Shown here piece by piece: positions 6,846-13,162 of a DNA stretch of 14,568 bases. Position numbers and translations under genes: made by a program. Under the pieces are notes generated by a model. That model was not told where the DNA came from. It worked only from the letters and a program-made list of their open reading frames with translations, and searched no databases. Within the stretch, counting starts at the first letter, position 1. Every line of letters starts with the position of its first letter. This DNA comes from JBCBZH01 sp039815415 (GTDB lineage Bacteria > Bacteroidota > Rhodothermia > Rhodothermales > Rubricoccaceae), in assembly GCA_039815415.1 (NCBI GenBank), contig JBCBZH010000086.1, positions 1 to 14,568 of the forward strand, read 5' to 3'.

Positions 6846-6898
6846 CACACCGTTCGCGCTATAGCTCTTGTCACCCAACAAAGGGGCAGGACACCTCC

Positions 6899-8317
6899 AT
6901 GATCCATCCCACCCAGACGGTTCACATGCCAGCCGGCCCGCCTCCTCAAGGGGCGGGGACTTCCCTCGGCGACCCCTCAGGGGACGCGCTGGCAGAATGG
7001 GTGGATGCCATCCTCCCGCTGTGGCGTTGCATCACGGGCGACGGGCTTCGGGCAACCCTCCATGCCATTGGAGACCAAGTGCCGATTCTCCTCACAGAAG
7101 TCCCGACTGGAACTCCAGTGTTGGACTGGAACGTCCCAAAGGAGTGGCACGTCACGGAGGCCACCATCACACGCGCCGACGGGACACGCGTGGTCGACGC
7201 CGCCGCCAGCCCGTTGCATCTCGTGCAGTACAGTGCACCTGTCGCAGCGCGAATATCGCTAGCGGACCTTCGGCCTCATCTCCACACGCTTCCCGAGACT
7301 CCAGACTGGATTCCGTATCGGACAGACTACTACTCCGATGGATGGGGATTCTGCCTCCGCCAGTCGACGCTCGACGCGCTGGCGAACGAGGTGGGCGAGA
7401 CCGGAGAGCTGGACGTTGTCATTGACGCAGAGCTGTTCGATGGGTCCTTGACGTACGGCGAGGTGGTGGTGCCCGGACAGGTCGACGACGAAATCCTGAT
7501 TACCGCCCACGCCTGTCATCCTGCGCTCGCGAACGACAACGCGTCTTCATTGGCAGTGGCAACAGCCCTCGCTCGCCAACTCGTCGGCGGATCTGCGCTC
7601 CGCCACACCGTACGCTTTCTGTTTGCACCGGGAACGATTGGTGCTATCGCCTGGCTCGATGCCAATCGCCAGCGCGTGGGTCGAATTCGTGGCGGGCTGG
7701 TGCTTGCCAACCTGGGCGACGCTGGTGGATTCACCTACAAGCAGTCCCGGCCGGGGACGCTGGACACGCCACGCAGTATCGATCGGGCGGTCCCGGACGT
7801 ACTACGGGCGAGTGGCCTCGCATGCAAGGTGCGTCCGTTCAGTCCATTCGGATACGACGAGCGCCAGTTTGGATCCCCAGGGTTCAACCTGCCTATCGGC
7901 CGGCTGACGAGAACGCCCCACGGCGAGTATCCCGAGTATCACACCTCCGCGGACGACGGCTCGCTCATCCGTCCGGATGCACTCGAGGAATCTCTTGAGG
8001 TGCTGGGGAAGATCGTCGCGGAGCTGGATCGAGAGTTGGACGCTTCGGATCCCGCTGTTCCAGAAGAAAGGGTTGCTGGAGCAGTTCTTTCGCGCGCACC
8101 CTATGGCGAGCCGCAGCTGGGGCGGCGTGGTCTCTATCGTTTCACGGATGGGGCGCCACATCCTCGTGACCTGCAACAGGCAATTTCGTGGGTGCTGAAC
8201 CTTGGGGATGGGCGCCACACGCTGGGCCGCATCGCGCAGAGAAGTGGACTCCCCAAGAACGTGGTTCAACAGGCCGTGAATCGTCTTTCAGAAGCAGATC
8301 TCATCGAGCAGCTATGA
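6899..8317 (+). CDS. DUF4910/M28-like zinc aminopeptidase family protein
   Basis: A 472-residue protein of the DUF4910 family (M28-like aminopeptidase fold with a DUF2172-type insert), often found in polysaccharide gene clusters. Family hallmarks are YYSDGWGFCL at 144-153, HACHPALANDN at 204-214, PFGYDERQFGSPGFNLPIGR at 316-335 and EYPEYHTSADD at 343-353. His204 or His207, Asp213 and His348 are probable zinc ligands. Residues 411-472 form a winged-helix domain of the HTH_47 kind (LGRIAQRSGLPKNVVQQAVNRL). The start at 6899 is chosen because AGGA stands 7 nt upstream and a promoter lies just before; the open frame extends further but would cross that promoter. No signal peptide is seen, so it is cytosolic. 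Family members have no settled reaction; hydrolysis of an amide or aminoacyl group during sugar assembly is an inference. Its stop overlaps the next start (ATGA). Confidence 0.85.
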   Translation: MIHPTQTVHMPAGPPPQGAGTSLGDPSGDALAEWVDAILPLWRCITGDGLRATLHAIGDQVPILLTEVPTGTPVLDWNVPKEWHVTEATITRADGTRVVDAAASPLHLVQYSAPVAARISLADLRPHLHTLPETPDWIPYRTDYYSDGWGFCLRQSTLDALANEVGETGELDVVIDAELFDGSLTYGEVVVPGQVDDEILITAHACHPALANDNASSLAVATALARQLVGGSALRHTVRFLFAPGTIGAIAWLDANRQRVGRIRGGLVLANLGDAGGFTYKQSRPGTLDTPRSIDRAVPDVLRASGLACKVRPFSPFGYDERQFGSPGFNLPIGRLTRTPHGEYPEYHTSADDGSLIRPDALEESLEVLGKIVAELDRELDASDPAVPEERVAGAVLSRAPYGEPQLGRRGLYRFTDGAPHPRDLQQAISWVLNLGDGRHTLGRIAQRSGLPKNVVQQAVNRLSEADLIEQL

Positions 8318-9726
8318 GTGCCTTTGTGCCACCTGATCTCGAGCGGTATGCACGCAGTCGCGCGCATCAACAGCGAGCGCACCAGGTCATTCCTGGTGGT
8401 GCACACACGTACGCACGGGGCGACGACCAGATGCCAGAGGCGATGCCGGTGGTGCTCGCGCGCGGAAAGGGCTGCCGGGTCTGGGATGTCGATGGCAACG
8501 CATACATCGAGTACGGGATTGGCCTGCGCGCCGTTACCATGGGCCATGCCGAGCCCCGAGTCACTGCGGCAGCAGCCGAGTGGCTGACACGCGGGGTCAA
8601 CTTTTCTCGCCCATCGGTCATTGAGCTGGAGGCGGCGGAGGTGTTCCTGGGCCTCATTCCGGGTGCCGAGCGTGTCAAATTTTGCAAAGATGGATCGTCG
8701 GCGACCACCGCAGCCATCAAGCTGGCCCGCGCGGCGACAGGTCGCGACCTCGTCGCGTACTGCACGGACCATCCGTTTCTGTCGCAAGATGACTGGTTCA
8801 TTGGAGCGACACCAATGGATGCGGGAGTCCCGCAAGCCGTGAAAGATCTCTCCATTGGCTTCCCGTATGGAGATCTCGCGGCGCTCGAATCCGTGCTCGA
8901 CGCTCGAGCTGGCGAGGTTGCCTGTGTCATCATGGAGGCCACGCGCGGAGATGGCGATCCTGGCGATTACCTACGAGGCGTCGCCGAGGTCTGTCGCCAG
9001 CGCGATGTCGTGTTCGTGCTCGACGAGATGATTACCGGATTCCGGTGGAGCGAACACGGCGCGCAGGGGCTCTTTGGTGTGGAGCCTGACCTGTCCACGT
9101 TCGGGAAAGCTCTCGCCAACGGCTATTCCGTCAGCGCGTTGGCAGGCCGAGCGGAGCTGATGGACCTCGGCGGGCTAGGGACGGATCGACCACGTGTCTT
9201 TCTGCTCTCATCCACGCACGGGGCCGAGACCCACGCGTTGGCGGCCGCCATTGCCACGATGACCCTCGGGGCGGAGGAGGATGTGGCTGGGCAGTTGATG
9301 CGCCAAGGGAAGCGGCTCCGCGACGGAGTTACACAGGTCGTGAATGCTGCTGGGATGGAGGGCCACGTTGGCGTGTCGGGGCGCGACTGCAATCTGGTGT
9401 TCTACACCCGGGATGCGGAAGGACAAGCCTCTCAACCGTACCGGACGCTGTTTCTGCAAGAACTCACCCGGCGCGGGATTCTCGCCCCATCGTTTGTCGT
9501 GACGACGGCTCATGACGACGAGGCGATTGATCTCACAATCGAAACCGTGGCTGAAGCGCTTGAGGTGTACACTCAAGCACTAGATGCTGGATCCGTGGCT
9601 CCGTTTCTGGTCGGGCGCCCCGTTCAGCCCGTGTTCCGTCGCCTGGCGGGGCGAGTGTGGTCCGATTCTCGCTGTACGCAGCCCGTTTCCATGTCAGACT
9701 CTCGCCCGACTCACCCATCCTCATGA
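8314..9726 (+). CDS. Class III aminotransferase, GSA-aminomutase-like
   Basis: A PLP-dependent enzyme of 470 residues, related to glutamate-1-semialdehyde 2,1-aminomutase (HemL). The PLP-binding lysine is Lys265 in STFGKALANGYSVSAL; the Asp that binds the pyridine nitrogen is Asp237 in VLDEMITGFRW; and KFCKDGSSATTAAIKLAR is the cofactor phosphate-binding region (the HemL equivalent usually reads SGTEA). The change from SGTEA to DGSSA, and the setting in a sugar operon rather than near heme genes, argue for an amino-transfer or amino-shift reaction on a sugar or amino-acid derivative, not tetrapyrrole synthesis. That substrate guess is inference. About 30 extra C-terminal residues, low in complexity and rich in Ser, Arg and Pro, run into the next gene. 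Both ends use 4-bp ATGA overlaps (8314-8317 and 9723-9726), a sign of translational coupling. Confidence 0.88.
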   Translation: MSAFVPPDLERYARSRAHQQRAHQVIPGGAHTYARGDDQMPEAMPVVLARGKGCRVWDVDGNAYIEYGIGLRAVTMGHAEPRVTAAAAEWLTRGVNFSRPSVIELEAAEVFLGLIPGAERVKFCKDGSSATTAAIKLARAATGRDLVAYCTDHPFLSQDDWFIGATPMDAGVPQAVKDLSIGFPYGDLAALESVLDARAGEVACVIMEATRGDGDPGDYLRGVAEVCRQRDVVFVLDEMITGFRWSEHGAQGLFGVEPDLSTFGKALANGYSVSALAGRAELMDLGGLGTDRPRVFLLSSTHGAETHALAAAIATMTLGAEEDVAGQLMRQGKRLRDGVTQVVNAAGMEGHVGVSGRDCNLVFYTRDAEGQASQPYRTLFLQELTRRGILAPSFVVTTAHDDEAIDLTIETVAEALEVYTQALDAGSVAPFLVGRPVQPVFRRLAGRVWSDSRCTQPVSMSDSRPTHPSS

Positions 9727-10577
9727 AAGTCGTCCTCTTCTGCGGTGGCGAAGGAACGCGGATTCGGGACCACTCGGGGCCGATTCCGAAACCGATGGTC
9801 ACTATAGGCTATCGGCCCATTCTGTGGCACCTGATGAAGTACTATGCCCACTACGGGCACACGGACTTCATTCTGTGCCTCGGCCATGGCGCCGACTATG
9901 TGAAGCGGTACTTCGTGGACTACGATGAAACCGTGTCCAACGACTTCGTGCTGACGCAGGGCCGAGACATCGAGCTGCTGAAGACGGACATCGACAAGTG
10001 GCGGATTACGTTTGTCGATACAGGCCTGAAGGCGAGCGTGGGGGAGCGGCTTCTGGCTGTCCGCCCGTTTCTAGATGACGATGAGTGGTTCCTCGCCAAC
10101 TACGCCGATGGCGTAACGGATGCGCCACTGGATGACATCGTCGAGTTCGCGCAGGCGAGCGAGAAGGCGTTGACATTCCTGGGAGTGCGGCCGAACTACA
10201 CCAGCCACGTAATCCGGTCGGACCAGGACGGCACCGTGACGGATGTGGCCCATGTCACAGAGATTGGTCTGCGGATCAACGGTGGGTTCTTTGTTCTCAA
10301 TCGGGCGTTTTTCGATTACATCCTCCCGGGAGAAGACATCATGGGGGAGCCCGCGCACCGGATGGTGCAGGCCAACGCACTGGGCACGTATCGGTACGAC
10401 GGCTTCTGGGCGTGCATGGACACGTTCAAAGAGCAGCGTCTCCTCGAAGGCATCCATCAGCAAGGCAACGCTCCGTGGGAGGTTTGGGAACCGACGCGGC
10501 TCACAGGTGACGGAGCGCTCTCGCGAATCGAGCAACTCCGCCCGCGCGTCTCAGAAGACAGCGATTCTGCCTGGTAG
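9723..10577 (+). CDS. Glucose-1-phosphate cytidylyltransferase-like nucleotidyltransferase
   Basis: A 284-residue sugar-nucleotide pyrophosphorylase. The N-terminus has the NTP-binding signature CGGEGTRI (7-14) followed by PKPMVTIGYRPILWHLMKYY (22-41), with Lys23. LGHGADYVKRYFVDYDE, GLRINGGFFVLNRAFFDYI and YRYDGFWACMDTFKEQRLLE are the typical blocks of the RfbF family, which makes CDP-glucose from CTP and glucose 1-phosphate. The first start in the frame that begins at this block is ATG 9723, overlapping the aminotransferase stop; an upstream ATG at 9657 would overlap by 70 bp without adding any conserved sequence. It is about 25 residues longer than RfbF, mainly at the C-terminus. CDP-glucose 4,6-dehydratase, the usual partner, is not in the window, so either it lies further right or this enzyme activates a different sugar phosphate. 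Confidence 0.87.
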   Translation: MKVVLFCGGEGTRIRDHSGPIPKPMVTIGYRPILWHLMKYYAHYGHTDFILCLGHGADYVKRYFVDYDETVSNDFVLTQGRDIELLKTDIDKWRITFVDTGLKASVGERLLAVRPFLDDDEWFLANYADGVTDAPLDDIVEFAQASEKALTFLGVRPNYTSHVIRSDQDGTVTDVAHVTEIGLRINGGFFVLNRAFFDYILPGEDIMGEPAHRMVQANALGTYRYDGFWACMDTFKEQRLLEGIHQQGNAPWEVWEPTRLTGDGALSRIEQLRPRVSEDSDSAW

Positions 10578-10579
10578 CG

Positions 10580-11221
10580 ATGTTCGGTCTGCCTCCAGAT
10601 GCCGGCCGCACCGCGCCCCTACACGTCCTCGCGCTCGGAGCGCATAGCGACGACATTGAAATCGGGGCGGGCGGCACTCTCCGGCGCCTTCTCGGAGAGC
10701 GCCCTCAGACTCGGGTGTCCTGGGTGGTGTTGTCCGGATCGCCAGCTCGAGCTGGCGAGGCCCGCGCGAGCGCCGCTGCCATCCTGGATGGCACCGACGC
10801 GACCGTCCGCACAGAATCCTTTCGGGATGGCTTCTTTCCCCACCAGCAGGATCTGAAGGCGTTCTTCCGAGAGGTTCTCCAGCCCCTACAGCCTGACCTC
10901 GTGCTCACACACCGGCGTGCGGACGCCCACCAGGACCATCGCACCGTGGCGGAGCTGACCTGGCAAACCTTCCGTGGGGCTCGGATCGCAGCGTATGAGA
11001 TCCCCAAGTGGGACGGGGATCTCGGGCTGCCCAATGCGTACATCACCCTGGACGCTGAGGTGGTGGAGCGAAAGATCGGTGGCCTTCTGGAGCACTTCCC
11101 GTCGCAGGCGGACAAGCCGTGGTTTGATGCCGACACCTTCCAGGGGCTAATGCGTGTACGCGGAGTGGAGGCCGGCGTACGCTATGCTGAAGCGTTCACG
11201 TGTTCAAAACTGGTCTGGTAA
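10580..11221 (+). CDS. PIG-L/LmbE-family deacetylase
   Basis: A 213-residue zinc-dependent N-deacetylase of the PIG-L/LmbE superfamily; known members remove the acetyl group from GlcNAc-type substrates such as GlcNAc-PI, GlcNAc-inositol and bacillithiol precursors. The first zinc motif is AHSDDIEIG at 21-29 (His22, Asp25; Asp24 as the likely general base) and the second is AHQDH at 116-120 (His120 as third ligand). Length and motif order are normal for the compact bacterial type. No signal peptide is present, so it acts in the cytoplasm. The start is 2 bp after the stop of the nucleotidyltransferase and 6 bp separate its stop from the lipoprotein gene. In this operon it may deacetylate the amino sugar formed by the neighbouring enzymes; this role is inferred. 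A perfect 20-bp palindrome lies inside the gene at 10739-10758. Confidence 0.88.
   Translation: MFGLPPDAGRTAPLHVLALGAHSDDIEIGAGGTLRRLLGERPQTRVSWVVLSGSPARAGEARASAAAILDGTDATVRTESFRDGFFPHQQDLKAFFREVLQPLQPDLVLTHRRADAHQDHRTVAELTWQTFRGARIAAYEIPKWDGDLGLPNAYITLDAEVVERKIGGLLEHFPSQADKPWFDADTFQGLMRVRGVEAGVRYAEAFTCSKLVW
10739..10758. repeat. Perfect 20-bp palindrome made of two copies of the dispersed word
   Basis: TCGCCAGCTC at 10739-10748 is directly followed by its reverse complement GAGCTGGCGA at 10749-10758. The two halves are opposed copies of the 11-mer CGVGCTGGCGA found through the window. It lies inside the PIG-L gene and is translated as SPARAGE. It could be a protein-binding site or chance meeting of two copies. 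Confidence 0.8.
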
Positions 11222-11227
11222 TTCCAG

Positions 11228-13048
11228 ATGCGTACGCTTCTTGGGCTGGGACTCCTTCTCCTGGGTGGATGTCAACGTGAGGCGCTGGCGCCTGTATCCG
11301 CTGCAGCGGAAGCGTCTGTCGCGGCCTCCTGCTCAGCGGGGCACGTTTGGGTTGATTCAGACTGTGTGTTGGCCGAGGAAGCCTACACGGGCGAAGGGGG
11401 GCGTGTGTTCGTTGTTGATGCCCGCCATGCGCGCGCGTCCGACGTTGGGCCGGGAACGGCTGAGCGCCCCTGGGCTACCGTATCTCGCGCAGCCGAGCCC
11501 GGCGCATTGCGACCGGGCGATGCGGTCCTGATCCGAGAAGGCATCTACCGCGAGTCTGTTCGCCCCGCAACAGGAGGGATAGGCCCCGACGCGCGCATCA
11601 CGTATGCCGCCTACCCTGGCGAAACCGTCGTGATCTCAGGGGCAGATGTCGCTCTGACCGGCTGGAGTCGCCAGCCCGATAGGGCCTGGAGGCGGGCATG
11701 GGAGGGACCGCCTCTTCCCACCTACAGCGACGACCCCGTCTTCCGACGCGAGCTGGTGATTGCCGATGGGGCGGTTCTCCAGCCTGTGGCACGCCGAGCC
11801 GACCTGGTGCCCGGGTCGTTCTGGGTCGAGGGACCGGATACGGGTGCGGTCGCCATCTACGCTCGGTTCGAAGACGACCTGGACCCGCAGGATGTCGGGC
11901 TCATCGAGATTGCGACACGGCGTCGCCTGTTTGATCCGGTCGGGGACGATCCCTACTCGGACTGCAGCGACCCGACGGCTCCGGGTTGGTTGCGGATCGT
12001 CGGGCTTACCCTGCGGCACGCGGCCAACCGCGCGCAGTGGGGGGCACTCTGTGCCGGGAGCGAAGGCGGGCTGGTGGAAGGCGTGCGCGTGGAATGGACC
12101 ATCGGCATGGGCGTGGACGGCTCAGGACGCAATCACGTGTTCCGAAACGTCCGTTCGGAGTACAACGGCCAGGCTGGATGGGGAGCCTCGTGCACCTCTT
12201 GTCTCTTCGAAGAGAGTGCCGCGGTCGGCAACAACTGGCGAGGGCACGACCTGTTCTGGGAAGCTGGGGGAGGAAAGTGGCATCGTACGCGCGATACCAT
12301 CATCCGCCGCTTCACGGCGGCGGACAACAACGGTCCCGGCATCTGGTTGGATGGCCAGAACACCCGAAACACCATCGAGGACTGCCTTGTGGTGAACAAC
12401 GAAGGCGCAGGGATCATGCTCGAGCTGGCGACCACGGAGACCCTCGTGCAAAACAACCTGGTGCAGGGGACGCGCTGGAGGGACTGGACGGGCACCGGGA
12501 TTCTAAGCCAGGCGGCGAGCCGCAACGTGCTGCTCCACAACACGGTCTCCGGGAATGAGGGCTCCGGCATCTGGATACGACTCGACCCCCTTCGGCGGGC
12601 GCCCGACGGGGAGAACGAGATCGTCAACAACTGGGTGGTCGGCAACGTCGCGCTGGCGAGCGCAGAGGCGCGGGAGATCTCGATTGAGGGGGAGACGCTG
12701 GATGCTATGCGCTCCTCTCATGTCGATGGGAATGCCTATGGCATGCCGGGTGGCGACCCCGTTCTCCGGTCCACGTTCTTCGCGGCCCCAGCACCTGGGG
12801 CTGAGACGTACCGTGGCAATGATCTCCAGATGTGGCAGCGGGTGGTCCAGGATGAAGCCAACGGGCACCTTGTCTCCACCCGCGGTCCACAGGCGACACG
12901 CCCACAGGCTTCGAGCCGCCAGGCGGCCAAGAACGCCGGAGCCAGTGGCTCTTCTCGGCGAGCCCTGCAACGGGTTGGGGCCAGCCCAGATCGTCCTCGA
13001 GGCTACGAGGGAAAGGGAGACGCTCATCGCGTCGATGCAGTGCATTAG
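11228..13048 (+). CDS. Right-handed beta-helix lipoprotein
   Basis: A 606-residue surface protein. The N-terminus MRTLLGLGLLLLGGC ends in a lipobox with Cys15; Gln at +2 suggests transfer to the outer membrane. After a Ser/Ala-rich linker comes the opening of a parallel beta-helix, GTAERPWATVSRA at 76-88 and GDAVLIREGIYRESV at 97-111, as in DUF1565 and polysaccharide-lyase-like proteins. Many beta-helix coils follow to about 460, with repeated units such as NTIEDCLVVNNEGAGIMLE and NVLLHNTVSGNEGSGIWI. Such folds act as lyases, epimerases or sugar-binding spikes. I see no specific lyase signature, so activity is not assigned. As last gene of the operon, beside sugar-activating enzymes and a WbaP homologue, it may bind, trim or modify the exported polymer. 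The last 55 residues are disordered and basic, and codon third positions there fit other frames at least as well. Confidence 0.8.
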   Translation: MRTLLGLGLLLLGGCQREALAPVSAAAEASVAASCSAGHVWVDSDCVLAEEAYTGEGGRVFVVDARHARASDVGPGTAERPWATVSRAAEPGALRPGDAVLIREGIYRESVRPATGGIGPDARITYAAYPGETVVISGADVALTGWSRQPDRAWRRAWEGPPLPTYSDDPVFRRELVIADGAVLQPVARRADLVPGSFWVEGPDTGAVAIYARFEDDLDPQDVGLIEIATRRRLFDPVGDDPYSDCSDPTAPGWLRIVGLTLRHAANRAQWGALCAGSEGGLVEGVRVEWTIGMGVDGSGRNHVFRNVRSEYNGQAGWGASCTSCLFEESAAVGNNWRGHDLFWEAGGGKWHRTRDTIIRRFTAADNNGPGIWLDGQNTRNTIEDCLVVNNEGAGIMLELATTETLVQNNLVQGTRWRDWTGTGILSQAASRNVLLHNTVSGNEGSGIWIRLDPLRRAPDGENEIVNNWVVGNVALASAEAREISIEGETLDAMRSSHVDGNAYGMPGGDPVLRSTFFAAPAPGAETYRGNDLQMWQRVVQDEANGHLVSTRGPQATRPQASSRQAAKNAGASGSSRRALQRVGASPDRPRGYEGKGDAHRVDAVH

Positions 13049-13162
13049 CCTGGTTGGACGCATGCGTTTCTCGGAACCGTTTCATTCCATACCGGCTCGC
13101 TAATCGTGTCCTCCGCCGACGGGTCTCCGCCAGGCCGATCCCACCGGGGTCCCCCGACTCCC
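13049..13162. other. Gap between the lipoprotein gene and the sugar transferase gene
   Basis: The 114 bp hold a 10-bp palindrome ACGCATGCGT at 13058-13067. I see no convincing promoter, terminator or ribosome-binding site, so the sugar transferase may be read through from the operon or from a promoter type I cannot recognise. Confidence 0.3.

Noticed and set aside
6662..6898. N-terminal extension of the DUF4910-family gene
   Set aside because: It would cross the TTGACA promoter and overlap the start of the - strand cold-shock gene; the extra residues are Cys/Arg-rich and unlike the family.
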